Below, piece after piece: positions 41,044-49,609 of a stretch of 58,003 bases of DNA. The stretch spans positions 79,638-137,640 of the forward strand of contig DCHE01000038.1 in the NCBI GenBank assembly GCA_002314775.1, read 5' to 3'. Source of the DNA: Lachnospiraceae bacterium UBA1760 (GTDB lineage: Bacteria > Bacillota > Clostridia > Lachnospirales > Lachnospiraceae). The notes beneath the pieces were generated by a model. It saw nothing but the letters and a program-made list of their open reading frames with translations. It was not told the origin of the DNA and ran no database searches. The first letter of the stretch is position 1; every line of letters starts with the position of its first letter. Position numbers and translations under genes: made by a program.

Positions 41044-42360
41044 TTATTCAGCTACTGTATTCACTACACCGATAAAGAGTGGAAGATTGGTTGTATTGTC
41101 GATAATCGCATATACAAATGGTCTGTCTAAGTATACTTCTTTATAAGGAGGCTCGTCAGCCATTACTGAAGTGGCCTTGGTCATAGTTACTATTGTTGCG
41201 GCTGCTGCCTTCGTTCCATTTTCGTCAACCTCAATGTGAGTCTTATGAACAATATCTGAAATTAAAAGAGGGTATTCCTTGCACATTTTGGTAAAATCTG
41301 CAGAATCAGTAAATGCATTTGTAATACCCATTTCCTGAAGTGGAGCCAAAAGACTATTACTATAATCATAGCTAAACCTTGGGATTCTCGTATATACTTC
41401 ATAAGCTGTAGTCTTTTCTTCTATAAGCTTTTTGAGCTTTTCACCGCTTAAATTATTCACATAATCATAAACTGAAACATCTTCGTTTGGAAGAATTGCT
41501 ACGAAGGAGTAGGCATCCCCCTTGTAGTTTTTGATGAAACCAGTTGAACTTTCATCCTCGATGTAGTACTTCTCCTTACTTCTAAGCATGGTCGAGGTTT
41601 CTTCATCACCCTTGTAATTAGTGAAGGTGCAGTCCTCTAAAATCTGATCTGCCTCGTATTCCTCGGCCCACTTCGAATCGAAGCATACTGCGTTCACAAG
41701 AAACATAACTGTATCAGGGTCAATTCTGTCAATTATCTGAGGAATCATACCATCTGTTGCATTCTTAACCCAGTTATTCAGGTTCTTTTTTGTATTGTCA
41801 TCGAATGGTTCGGAGTATATCTCTGCGTCATAATAAGACTTGTCAGTTTCAAGGAAGTCTTTTTCAAAGGTGATATCCTTCTTTGCCCAGATTGAGTTTG
41901 CAAGCTTTACCTTAACGCTGTCATCGGAAGAAGTACCACCCTTTAGGAACTTGCTGTAGGAGTACATATATTTGTTGAAGGTTTCAATATCAATTCCCTG
42001 ACAGATTGAAGCCTCAAGCTCCTCCTTTGTTTTTCCGTCTGCACCATTTGTGGTCATACACATGGCATATAAAACAGAGGTGGGAGAGATGAGAGTGTTC
42101 TGACCACTCTTAATCTCCTCGAGATTTGTCTTTTTGAGAAGCTCAACCGAGAAATTGTTTACAGCACTTTTAAAGGTGTCATCTATTTCCTTAGGCTCAA
42201 CTGAAAAGGTTTTGACATCAGCCATAGGATTTTCTGCATTTACCTGGCTTGGAATATTAGCCACGGTTGTATTCTCTGTCTGACTGCCCTTACAGCCTGT
42301 TAAGCTTGCCAAAAGTGAAAGACTGAGAAGACCTGATATTATTCTTTTTCTATTATACAT
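41044..42360 (-). CDS. Serpin, lipoprotein form (copy 1)
   Basis: 438 residues from the ATG at 42360, with GGAGG 8 bases before; the frame extends five codons further to a TTG. Lipobox SLTGC near residue 19 suggests lipid attachment. The rest is a full serpin fold: NTLISPTSVLYAMCM, KVKLANSIWAKKD, NNWVKNATDGMIPQII, MFLVNAVCFDSKWAEEY, and the breach region HIEVDENGTKAAAATIV. The reactive loop after the GTKAAAAT hinge reads TMTKATSVMADEPPY before RPFVYAI. Its hinge has small residues, so it is likely inhibitory. By counting from the hinge P1 would be near the Ala after Lys, but the loop is longer than usual. The next upstream gene is a paralog. Confidence 0.9.
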   Translation of the reverse strand: MYNRKRIISGLLSLSLLASLTGCKGSQTENTTVANIPSQVNAENPMADVKTFSVEPKEIDDTFKSAVNNFSVELLKKTNLEEIKSGQNTLISPTSVLYAMCMTTNGADGKTKEELEASICQGIDIETFNKYMYSYSKFLKGGTSSDDSVKVKLANSIWAKKDITFEKDFLETDKSYYDAEIYSEPFDDNTKKNLNNWVKNATDGMIPQIIDRIDPDTVMFLVNAVCFDSKWAEEYEADQILEDCTFTNYKGDEETSTMLRSKEKYYIEDESSTGFIKNYKGDAYSFVAILPNEDVSVYDYVNNLSGEKLKKLIEEKTTAYEVYTRIPRFSYDYSNSLLAPLQEMGITNAFTDSADFTKMCKEYPLLISDIVHKTHIEVDENGTKAAAATIVTMTKATSVMADEPPYKEVYLDRPFVYAIIDNTTNLPLFIGVVNTVAE

Positions 42361-42436
42361 AGTATTATCCTCCAATAATCTTTATTAATGTTAGCAAATG
42401 CATTTAGTATTGCCAGCTCTTTAAAATAAGAAAAAA

Positions 42437-43747
42437 TCAATTCGCATCAATAGTGTTTACCACACCAATAAAAAGTGGAAGGCTGGTAGTATTATCTATT
42501 ATCGCATACATAAATGGTCTGTCTAAGATAACATTCTTTATCTTTTCTTCATCCATTATAGCACAGGTCTCATTCATTACAACAGCAGTCGAGGCAGCTG
42601 CCTTTGTGCCCTTCTCATCAACCTCGATGTGAGTCTTGTGAATTACATCTGAGATTGCAAGACCTGTGTCCTTTGACATTTTACTGAAATTCGCTGAATC
42701 TGTGAAGGCATCATTTACACCCATATTCTTAAGCGGATCAACAAGGCTTGTGTCGTAATCATAGGTGAATTTAGGAAGCTGGGCATATACCTCGTAATCA
42801 TAAGAGACACTATTTATAAGCTTGCTAAAGCTGTCTCCTGTGAGAGAAGAAGCATAATCATAGATTGAGATACCTTCATTTGGGAGAATAGCGACAAAGG
42901 AGTATTTATTTCCCTTGTAGGCCTTGATAAAGCCTGTTGCTTTTTCGTCGGAAATGAAATTACTCTCAGTACTTCTCAGCATAGTTACGTCGCAGGCTTT
43001 GCCCTCTGAATTGGTAAATGAAGAACCCTTAAGGACATCGTACTCCTCGTATGGAATCTGCCACTCCGACTCAAAGCAAATGGCATTGACAAGCACCATT
43101 GCTGCTCGAGGTGGGAGATTATTTATAATTTTTGGAATCATCTTGTCTGTGGAATTACTGACCCAGTTGTTAATGTTGTCAATAGTTGACTCATCGAAGT
43201 TTTCCTCAAATATTGCTGCGTCGTAATATGCCTTGTCAGTCTCAAGAAAATCACTCTCAAAGCTAAGTCCCTTCTTAGTCCAGATTGAGTTGGCAAGCTT
43301 AACCTTTAAGCTTCCAGCTTCTTTGTCGTCCCCGCTTAGAAGACTGCTGTAGGAGAGCATGTATTTGTTGTAGGTTTCAATGTCAATTCCCTTTAAGATT
43401 GCAGCTTCAAACTCCTTTTTTGTGTTGCCGTCAGCTCCATTTCCGGTCATGCACATTGCATAAAGCACTGAGGTTGGAGAGATGAGGGTGTTCTTTCCAG
43501 ATTTTATCTCATCTAGATTGGATGACTTAAGTAAATCTATAGAAAAATCGTTGACTGATTTTTTGAAGGTGTCATCTATTACCTTTGATTCAGCCTTGAT
43601 ATCCTTAATATCGGCCATGACATTGCTGGCATTTACAGTTGCTGGATCAGAACTGCTTATTGTTTTTTCAGGACCGAAATTACAGCCCGAGAGTGCAGTG
43701 AGTGCCGCTAAAGTTAGAGAAGCGAGTCTCTTTTTCGTATTCTTCAT
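42437..43747 (-). CDS. Serpin, lipoprotein form (copy 2)
   Basis: 436 residues from the ATG at 43747, with GGAGG 7 bases before; the longer frame to 43849 has no site and no signal peptide at its start. Lipobox ALSGC near residue 20. The serpin fold is complete: NTLISPTSVLYAMCM, KVKLANSIWTKKG, NNWVSNSTDKMIPKII, MVLVNAICFESEW and HIEVDEKGTKAAASTAV. The reactive loop (VMNETCAIMDEEKIK) is quite unlike copy 1, with Glu-Thr-Cys near the predicted cleavage site. It lies upstream of copy 1 on the minus strand with a 76-base gap, a probable operon. Predicted surface protease inhibitor. Confidence 0.9.
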   Translation of the reverse strand: MKNTKKRLASLTLAALTALSGCNFGPEKTISSSDPATVNASNVMADIKDIKAESKVIDDTFKKSVNDFSIDLLKSSNLDEIKSGKNTLISPTSVLYAMCMTGNGADGNTKKEFEAAILKGIDIETYNKYMLSYSSLLSGDDKEAGSLKVKLANSIWTKKGLSFESDFLETDKAYYDAAIFEENFDESTIDNINNWVSNSTDKMIPKIINNLPPRAAMVLVNAICFESEWQIPYEEYDVLKGSSFTNSEGKACDVTMLRSTESNFISDEKATGFIKAYKGNKYSFVAILPNEGISIYDYASSLTGDSFSKLINSVSYDYEVYAQLPKFTYDYDTSLVDPLKNMGVNDAFTDSANFSKMSKDTGLAISDVIHKTHIEVDEKGTKAAASTAVVMNETCAIMDEEKIKNVILDRPFMYAIIDNTTSLPLFIGVVNTIDAN

Positions 43748-43900
43748 AGTATAACCTCCGTTTTTATCGATGCTCGCAAAATGCTTTGCGCATTTTTTGC
43801 AGCTTTTGTAATTGTGTTTAGTCATAAAATAAATAGTTTTAATTATCACATAATAAGGATACGAAACACAGATGATTTTTTATGGAAGAAAAATAATAAA

Positions 43901-43945
43901 AAATAAAAAAACTCCGCCTCACACAAGTTAAGTGTCAAGGCGGAG
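43901..43945 (-). terminator. Terminator of the VanZ-like gene
   Basis: On the minus strand CTCCGCCT (43945-43938) pairs with AGGCGGAG (43919-43912), with an inner GACAC/GTGT stem, followed by seven T. Confidence 0.88.
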
Positions 43946-43961
43946 CTATTAGGGGGCCTGC

Positions 43962-44546
43962 TTAGGATAAAGCAGGGATGTATATAATAATGTCAGTTTT
44001 TGGAGCTGCAAGCTTATTAGAAATCTTAATGATTGCTATGCAGATAAAGTATCCAATTACGGCACCGAGGGTGTTCATAATAAGATCTTCAACCTGACAG
44101 AATCTTCCGAGGAAGGACTGGGTAAACTCGATAATAAGTGAAAAGCCAAGTCCGATTATCATCACTGTTCTGAAGGATTTGATCTTCTCTGAAAATCTGA
44201 GAGTTGTAAAAAATCCAAATGGAACAAACAGGACAATATTAAATATTGTTGCCCAGGACAGTGAATCTATTGGCATAAAGCTTACATGCCAGCTTCCGTC
44301 AAATGGACTTGTCACTCCGTATTCGCCACCAATGAGTCCTGTAGCAACAAGTATCAGGATGGTAAACATAATCCATAGAAATGAATTACAGGCATCGAAT
44401 AAGCAGAAGCTTTTCTTATTATTAATATGATCAACTACTAATCGGAAGCTGCAGTAAAATAAGAAGAATTCGAGTGCTACTATTAAACTAATCGTCAGCT
44501 CTTTTTCGGCGTTTGTAAGAATATAATATAAGTATTTCATTTCCAT
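43962..44546 (-). CDS. VanZ-like membrane protein
   Basis: 194 residues from the ATG at 44546, chosen because GGAGG lies 10 bases before it; the frame is open to 44681 but without a site or family match. Four to five membrane helices. VanZ-family blocks: NIVLFVPFGFFTTLRF, MIIGLGFSLIIEFTQSFLGRFCQVEDLIMNTLGAVIGYF (the EFxQ and DLxxNTLG signatures). The prototype gives low-level teicoplanin resistance; most relatives have no proven role. It is a single gene with its own terminator. Confidence 0.85.
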   Translation of the reverse strand: MEMKYLYYILTNAEKELTISLIVALEFFLFYCSFRLVVDHINNKKSFCLFDACNSFLWIMFTILILVATGLIGGEYGVTSPFDGSWHVSFMPIDSLSWATIFNIVLFVPFGFFTTLRFSEKIKSFRTVMIIGLGFSLIIEFTQSFLGRFCQVEDLIMNTLGAVIGYFICIAIIKISNKLAAPKTDIIIYIPALS

Positions 44547-44791
44547 AACTATGCTACCTCCTTTATATCTTTGAAATGTAAATGAATTCATATGCTTTGT
44601 ATTAATGCTATCAAAAGCAGCTTGATAAAAACATCGAAGGATGTTACATTTCACAGGTATAATCTTACAAAACTGTAACATTAATATCCATAGAGGAACG
44701 ATTAACCTTAGATTAGAGAATAATTAAGAAAAAATTTAGATGATTCTGTTAAAAAAATGTTAAATCGTATAAATTACAGAAAAAATATATT

Positions 44792-44813
44792 TGTCAAGAA
44801 AAAATACTTGACA
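44792..44813. promoter_or_regulatory. Inverted repeat overlapping the ylxM -35 box
   Basis: TGTCAAG (44792-44798) and CTTGACA (44807-44813) are perfect 7-base arms with an 8-base spacer. The right arm contains the -35 hexamer. A possible repressor operator, or chance symmetry of TTGACA. Confidence 0.35.
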
Positions 44814-44836
44814 CAAATATTTTGTTGTTGTAATAT
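44808..44836 (+). promoter_or_regulatory. Sigma-A promoter of the ylxM-ffh operon
   Basis: Perfect TTGACA (44808-44813), a 17-base spacer and TAATAT (44831-44836), 40 bases before the ylxM start. Confidence 0.75.
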
Positions 44837-44876
44837 AGTCGTTGTTGTAAAGGGAAATTACTTTACAGGTGATGAG

Positions 44877-45233
44877 ATGGATAAAATATTTAGACAGTCA
44901 ATGCTCTATGATTTCTATGGAGAGCTGTTGACAGAGCATCAGAAAAGTATATATGAGGACGTGGTCGTTAATGATCTTTCGTATTCGGAGATAGCAAGAC
45001 TTAATGGTGTATCCAGACAAGGGGTATATGATTTAGTCAAAAGATGTGATAATATATTAGAGGAATACGAAACTAAGCTTAAGCTTGTTGAGAAGTTTAT
45101 TAAAGCGAGAGGAAAGCTTAGTGAGTTAGATGAGATGGTTGATTCTATCAAGGATTGTGACTCCGAAGAGGAGATGGGAGAATTGATAGAGAGGATCAAG
45201 ACTAAGTCGGAAGAGATATTCGAAGAGTTTTAG
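44877..45233 (+). CDS. ylxM: YlxM helix-turn-helix protein linked to SRP
   Basis: 118 residues from the ATG at 44877 (AGGTGATGAG upstream). It matches YlxM/UPF0122: MLYDFYGELLTEHQKSIYEDVVVNDLSYSEIARLNGVSRQGVYDLVKRC, a sigma-factor-region-4-like helix-turn-helix. The C-terminal 50 residues are an acidic coiled coil. It lies 18 bases before ffh, the usual order in Firmicutes, and is thought to modulate the signal recognition particle pathway. The longer frame from 44757 is rejected because it lacks a site and begins inside the promoter region. Confidence 0.92.
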   Translation: MDKIFRQSMLYDFYGELLTEHQKSIYEDVVVNDLSYSEIARLNGVSRQGVYDLVKRCDNILEEYETKLKLVEKFIKARGKLSELDEMVDSIKDCDSEEEMGELIERIKTKSEEIFEEF

Positions 45234-45251
45234 TATTATTGGAGGTAGCTA

Positions 45252-46592
45252 ATGGCATTTGATAGTTTAAGTGATAAACTTCAAAATGTTTTCAAGAAGC
45301 TTAAAAGCAAGGGAACCCTTACAGAGGATGATGTAAAGGAGGCAATGAAGGAGGTTAAGAGAGCCTTACTCGAGGCGGATGTTAACTTCAAGGTTGTCAA
45401 GAACTTTGTAAAGTCTGTCAGTGAGAGAGCTGTCGGCGAGGAGGTCATGAAGGGACTTAATCCTGGTCAGATGGTTATTAAGATTGTTAAGGAAGAGATG
45501 GTCAGCCTCATGGGTGATGAGGTTACAGAGCTTAAATTAAGACCATCTAACGAGATTACAGTCATAATGATGTGCGGTCTTCAGGGTGCTGGTAAGACTA
45601 CTACTGTAGCCAAGCTTGCTGGACAGTACAAGAATAAGGGAAAGAAAGCGCTTCTTGTTGCATGTGATGTTTACAGACCTGCAGCTGTTAAACAGCTTCA
45701 GATTAATGGTGAAAAGGTTGGAGTTCCTGTATTTGCTATGGGAACAGAGAATAAACCTGTAGACATAGTAAGAGCTGCATTAAAGCATGCAGAAAAGAAT
45801 GGTATTAATCTTGTATTTATTGATACAGCTGGTCGACTTCATGTTGATGAGGATATGATGGCCGAGCTTCAGGAGATCAAGAATAATATAGATGTAACCT
45901 ACACAATACTCACAGTTGATTCAATGACTGGACAGGATGCAGTAAATGTTGCTACAGCCTTCAACGAGCAGATTGGCGTAGATGGAGTAATACTTACAAA
46001 GCTTGACGGCGATGCAAGAGGTGGTGCGGCACTTTCAATTAAGGCCGTTACCGGAAAGCCTATTTTATATGCTGGTATGGGTGAGAAGCTTACAGATTTG
46101 GAGCTGTTTTATCCGGACCGTATGGCAAGCCGAATACTTGGCATGGGAGATGTTGAGTCGCTTATCGAGAAGGCACAGAATGCCCTCGATGAGGACAAGA
46201 TGAAGAGCATGGAGCAGAAGATGCGTAAAGCTACCTTCGACTTCAACGATTTCCTTGACCAGATGGAGCAGATGGAGAAGATGGGCTCTATGTCAGATAT
46301 TCTCGGAATGCTACCAGGAGCAGGCAAGCTTAAGGATATCGAGATTGATGATAATGCCATGGCGAAGCCAAGAGCAATCATTTACTCGATGACAAAGGAA
46401 GAGAGAAGTAACCCGGATATTCTTAATCCAAGCAGAAAGAACCGAATTGCAAGAGGTGCTGGAGTTGATATCGCAGAGGTTAACAGATTTATCAAGCAGT
46501 TTGAACAGTCTAAGAAGATGATGAAACAGATGTCAGGCATGCTTGGCGGAGGCAAGAAAAAGCACGGCTTTAAGCTTCCGTTTGGTTTTTGA
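45252..46592 (+). CDS. ffh: Signal recognition particle protein Ffh
   Basis: 446-residue SRP54 GTPase that binds signal sequences and 4.5S/6S RNA and targets ribosomes to the membrane. The N domain (about 1-85) is followed by the G domain with GLQGAGKTTT (near 107-116), DVYRPAA, DTAGRLH, TKLDGDARGG. The Met-rich M domain (about 300-446) has MEQMEKMGSMSDILGMLPG and the RNA-binding RIARGAG region. It ends KKKHGFKLPFGF. GGAGG precedes the ATG. It is the second gene of the operon. Confidence 0.97.
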   Translation: MAFDSLSDKLQNVFKKLKSKGTLTEDDVKEAMKEVKRALLEADVNFKVVKNFVKSVSERAVGEEVMKGLNPGQMVIKIVKEEMVSLMGDEVTELKLRPSNEITVIMMCGLQGAGKTTTVAKLAGQYKNKGKKALLVACDVYRPAAVKQLQINGEKVGVPVFAMGTENKPVDIVRAALKHAEKNGINLVFIDTAGRLHVDEDMMAELQEIKNNIDVTYTILTVDSMTGQDAVNVATAFNEQIGVDGVILTKLDGDARGGAALSIKAVTGKPILYAGMGEKLTDLELFYPDRMASRILGMGDVESLIEKAQNALDEDKMKSMEQKMRKATFDFNDFLDQMEQMEKMGSMSDILGMLPGAGKLKDIEIDDNAMAKPRAIIYSMTKEERSNPDILNPSRKNRIARGAGVDIAEVNRFIKQFEQSKKMMKQMSGMLGGGKKKHGFKLPFGF

Positions 46593-46649
46593 TAATAGAA
46601 TAAACTATTATAGATAATATTTTTCAAAATTTAAGGAGGAATTAAAAAA

Positions 46650-46895
46650 ATGGCAGTAAAGATTAGATTAAGAAGAATGGGATATAAGAAGCATCCTTTT
46701 TATAGAGTAATCGTTGCAGATTCAAGATCACCAAGAGATGGTAGATTCATCGCTGAAATCGGTACTTATGATCCTAATCAGGAGCCAAGCGTAGTAAAGA
46801 TTGACGCTGAAGCTGCTAAGAACTGGCTTGCAAATGGCGCTCAGCCAACTGAAACAGTTGCTAAGTTATTAAAGCAGGCAGGTATCGAGAAATAA
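46650..46895 (+). CDS. rpsP: 30S ribosomal protein S16
   Basis: 81 residues, standard for bacterial S16, which binds 16S rRNA early in 30S assembly. The start MAVKIRLRRMGYKKHPFYRVIVADSRSPRDGRFIAEIGTYDP is nearly consensus. AAGGAGG precedes the ATG. It lies between ffh and khpA. Confidence 0.98.
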   Translation: MAVKIRLRRMGYKKHPFYRVIVADSRSPRDGRFIAEIGTYDPNQEPSVVKIDAEAAKNWLANGAQPTETVAKLLKQAGIEK

Positions 46896-46915
46896 TACCA
46901 GGGAGGTGTTAGACT

Positions 46916-47143
46916 TTGAAGGAATTAGTTGAAATCATAGCAAAATCCCTTGTAGATTCTCCTGACGAAGTTGTTGTTACTGAAACAACAGATGAAGATA
47001 CAGTTACAATTTTACTCAAAGTTGCTCCAGACGATATGGGTAAAGTCATTGGTAAGCAGGGAAAGATAGCTCGCTCTATCAGAACTGTTGTCAAGGCTGC
47101 AGCCTCAAAGGGTGACAAAAAGGTGATTGTAGATATCAAATAA
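46916..47143 (+). CDS. khpA: KH-domain RNA-binding protein KhpA
   Basis: 75 residues starting at TTG (46916); GGGAGGTG (46901-46908) lies 7 bases upstream and decides the start. A single KH domain has the GxxG-type loop in IGKQGKIARSIRTVVKAAA. KhpA, often with KhpB/EloR, binds RNA and affects cell elongation and division in Firmicutes. Position after rpsP is conserved. A terminator hairpin follows the stop. Confidence 0.93.
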   Translation: MKELVEIIAKSLVDSPDEVVVTETTDEDTVTILLKVAPDDMGKVIGKQGKIARSIRTVVKAAASKGDKKVIVDIK

Positions 47144-47156
47144 TTTATAAAAAAAG

Positions 47157-47177
47157 CCGCGGTTTCGCGGTTTTTTT
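47157..47177 (+). terminator. Hairpin between khpA and rimM
   Basis: CCGCG (47157-47161) and CGCGG (47166-47170) with a GTTT loop, then seven T. It probably ends or attenuates the ffh-rpsP-khpA transcript before rimM. Confidence 0.8.
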
Positions 47178-47290
47178 ATTTTCAGATTAATTATGTATTT
47201 ACTGTATGATTAAGAATAATTGACACAGAAAGAATTAACGAATATATTAATATATACAAAAACTCAAATAAATAAAATAAGGAGATACAT

Positions 47291-47800
47291 TTGGAAGAGG
47301 AATTATTTAGAATAGGTGTGATAACATCTACACATGGACTTAAGGGAGAGGTTAAGGTTTTCCCAACAACAGACGATGTTAAAAGATTTGAATACTTAAA
47401 AAAGTGTATTCTGAGAACTAAAAACGGAAATATTGAGGTTGAGAAGAATACCTGCAAATACTTCAAAAATATGGTTATTTTATCATTTAAGGAGTTTGAT
47501 AATATCAATCAGGTTGAAGGCTTTAAGCAGGTGGATATCTGCGTTACCAGAGAGAATCTTGCACCGCTTGAGGAGGATGAATACTATATTGATGACATTA
47601 TCGGAGCAGATGTATTCACAGAGGACGGTACAAGGATTGGTGAACTGAATGATGTTATGTTCACTGGTGCAAATGATGTGTACCAGGTAATTACAGAGGA
47701 CGAAAGAGAGCTCCTTATTCCTGTTGTGAAGGATATCGTAATTGAAGTAGACACTGAGAATAAAAAAGTAGTTATTAGGCCGATAAAGGGAATGATTTAA
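47291..47800 (+). CDS. rimM: 16S rRNA processing protein RimM
   Basis: 169 residues starting at TTG (47291) after GGAGA (47281-47285). RimM binds S19 and aids 30S head maturation. The N-terminal RimM domain has FRIGVITSTHGLKGEVKVFPTTDD. The C-terminal PRC-barrel has YYIDDIIGADVFTEDGTRIGEL and PVVKDIVIEVD. Its stop overlaps the trmD start (TAATG), so the two are translationally coupled. Confidence 0.95.
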   Translation: MEEELFRIGVITSTHGLKGEVKVFPTTDDVKRFEYLKKCILRTKNGNIEVEKNTCKYFKNMVILSFKEFDNINQVEGFKQVDICVTRENLAPLEEDEYYIDDIIGADVFTEDGTRIGELNDVMFTGANDVYQVITEDERELLIPVVKDIVIEVDTENKKVVIRPIKGMI

Positions 47801-48609
47801 TGGATTTCTATGTAATGACATTATTTCCGGAGATGATAAATAATGCTTTGTCAGAAAGTATTACCGGAAGAGCGATTAAAAATGGACTTATGTCAGTTGA
47901 GGCGGTTGATATCAGGGATTTTGCCACCAATAAGACTGGTCATATTGATGATTATATATTCGGCGGTGGCTCGGGTATGCTTATTCAGGCAGAGCCGGTA
48001 TATCTTTGTTATAAGAGTATTGAAGACAGGATAATTGAAAAGAGAAGGTTAAAGAGCGAAGATGACGCGAAGACCACTGACTCTGGCTCTGATAATAGTA
48101 AGCCTTACTGCGTGTATATGTCACCTCAGGGCAGAAGATTTGACCAGAGTATTGCGAGAGAGCTTTCTAAAAAGGAGGAGGTTATCTTTCTCTGTGGGCA
48201 TTATGAGGGAATTGATGAGAGAGCACTTTCATTGATTTGTGATGATGAGCTCTCCCTTGGAGATTTTGTTCTTACAGGTGGTGAGCTTCCGGCAATTACC
48301 ATGATTGATGCAGTTTCAAGACTAATTCCAGGAGTGCTCGGCGACATGGACAGTGCAGTTTATGAGACCTTCAATGATGGACTGGTGGAGTATCCGCAGT
48401 ATACAAGACCAAGAGTTTTTATGGATATGGAGGTGCCTCAGGTTCTTCTCTCAGGAGATCACAAAAAGATTGATGAATGGAGATTCGTAAAGGCGTTAGA
48501 GAGAACAAGAGAGAAAAGACCGGACATGTATGAGGAGTACTTAAAAACTCATGATTTAGCCGAAAAAAAGATGAAAAAGCTTCTAGACAGAAATGGTTTT
48601 ACACTTTAG
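47800..48609 (+). CDS. trmD: tRNA (guanine-37-N1)-methyltransferase TrmD
   Basis: 269-residue SPOUT methyltransferase that makes m1G37 in tRNAs and prevents frameshifts. The trefoil-knot motifs are YMSPQGRRFDQ, FLCGHYEGIDER and SLGDFVLTGGELPA. The N-terminus MDFYVMTLFPEMINNAL and GGGSGMLIQAEPVY are typical. An insert of about 20 residues (near 88-108, KSEDDAKTTDSGSDNS) sits before the knot. The usual downstream rplS is not found here; a lipoprotein gene follows instead. Confidence 0.96.
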   Translation: MDFYVMTLFPEMINNALSESITGRAIKNGLMSVEAVDIRDFATNKTGHIDDYIFGGGSGMLIQAEPVYLCYKSIEDRIIEKRRLKSEDDAKTTDSGSDNSKPYCVYMSPQGRRFDQSIARELSKKEEVIFLCGHYEGIDERALSLICDDELSLGDFVLTGGELPAITMIDAVSRLIPGVLGDMDSAVYETFNDGLVEYPQYTRPRVFMDMEVPQVLLSGDHKKIDEWRFVKALERTREKRPDMYEEYLKTHDLAEKKMKKLLDRNGFTL

Positions 48610-48676
48610 TTACAGGTTAGAAGCATACGAAGTTAGAAGTTATGTAAATTAATTAATAAAAATAAGGTTTTGGGTA

Positions 48677-48705
48677 TTCACTTTTTTGATGGTATATTGT
48701 ATAAT
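48677..48705 (+). promoter_or_regulatory. Probable promoter of the 48780 lipoprotein gene
   Basis: TTCACT (48677-48682), a 17-base spacer and a perfect TATAAT (48700-48705). Confidence 0.5.
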
Positions 48706-48779
48706 CTTTTAGTTAGAAATTATAAATATGATACATATTTTCTTATCAAAAGATTTAATATATTTGGGAGATAACACTT

Positions 48780-49430
48780 ATGAAAAAGAGAATTTTAACA
48801 GTAATACTTACATTAACAGCTGCAGTAAGTCTTGTAGCTTGTGGCGGAAAGGGAGATTCAACAACAGCTGAAACTAAGGCAGATGGAAGCGGTAAAGAAG
48901 CAACAACTGCAGTAACAGATGTTAATAAGCTTGTGAAGGATGAGCTTGTTCAGTTTATCAATGTTGATATTCCATCAATTGCGTCAGAGAGAGATACAGC
49001 AGTTGCAATTTACAATGCATATTTTACAGAGGGCGTATCTAATCAGGATGAGTGGCTTGAAAAGCTTAAGAATGAGGCTGTAGTAGATTACGAGGTATAT
49101 CTTCAGAGCTTAAAGAACTTATCATATCAGAGCACAGAGGTTCAGGAGCTTCAGAGCACCTATATCGCAGTTGCACAGCCACAGTTTGAGGCAATTAAGT
49201 ATGTAATTTCAGCGATTGAGAATAAGGATGTATCTCAGCTAGATGCAGCAAAGGATCAGATTGACAGCTCATATTATTATCTTAAGCAGTATAATGAGCA
49301 GCTTGAGCAGGTTTGCCAGAAGTATGGAATTAAAATCAACGGCAAGGAGATAGGAGCAACTGATACCGATGCGACTACCGAAGAAGCAACAGAGGCTGAG
49401 ACCGAGGCAACTGAGGAAGTGGCAGAGTAA
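48780..49430 (+). CDS. Lipoprotein of unknown function
   Basis: 216 residues; GGGAGA precedes the ATG. A signal peptide ends in a LVAC lipobox (Cys near 21). A Thr/Ala/Lys linker precedes a mostly helical domain (about 50-185) with VNKLVKDELVQFINVDIPSIASERD and YYLKQYNEQLEQVCQKYGI. The C-terminus is a Thr/Glu/Ala tail (TTEEATEAETEATEE). No named domain is recognised. The protein is probably surface-exposed and helical. It stands alone between its own promoter and terminator. Confidence 0.75.
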   Translation: MKKRILTVILTLTAAVSLVACGGKGDSTTAETKADGSGKEATTAVTDVNKLVKDELVQFINVDIPSIASERDTAVAIYNAYFTEGVSNQDEWLEKLKNEAVVDYEVYLQSLKNLSYQSTEVQELQSTYIAVAQPQFEAIKYVISAIENKDVSQLDAAKDQIDSSYYYLKQYNEQLEQVCQKYGIKINGKEIGATDTDATTEEATEAETEATEEVAE

Positions 49431-49443
49431 TCAAGGATTATTA

Positions 49444-49484
49444 ATAGCTTTCATATAAATTATTTATGTGAAAGCTATTTTTTT
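49444..49484 (+). terminator. Terminator after the 48780 lipoprotein
   Basis: ATAGCTTTCA (49444-49453) pairs with TGAAAGCTAT (49469-49478), with an extra inner ATAAAT/ATTTAT stem, then a T-run to 49484. Confidence 0.9.
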
Positions 49485-49609
49485 CACATTTTTTTCATAA
49501 ATGTATGGTATCTTACACATAATAAAACTAGTAGAAAGTGAGATTGAGTTCCATTTTACTTGGATAAGAAGGAAAATGGATTTCTTTGGATTTGGAGGTG
49601 CTATTAAAA

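Larger units (their letters stand above)
44547..44876. other. Divergent intergenic region between the VanZ-like gene and ylxM
   Basis: 330 bases with no supported gene. An open frame from 44757 runs into ylxM but its start has no ribosome binding site. The right part holds the ylxM promoter (44808-44836), an inverted repeat overlapping it, and a direct repeat GTTGTTGTAA (44823-44832, 44841-44850). Nothing else was recognised in the left part. Confidence 0.6.

Noticed and set aside
43748..43849. Extended N-terminus on serpin copy 2
   Set aside because: The lipoprotein signal peptide starts at the ATG at 43747, directly after GGAGG; an upstream extension would bury it.
44757..44876. Longer YlxM
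   Set aside because: The extra 40 residues would begin upstream of the promoter elements and have no ribosome binding site or family similarity.
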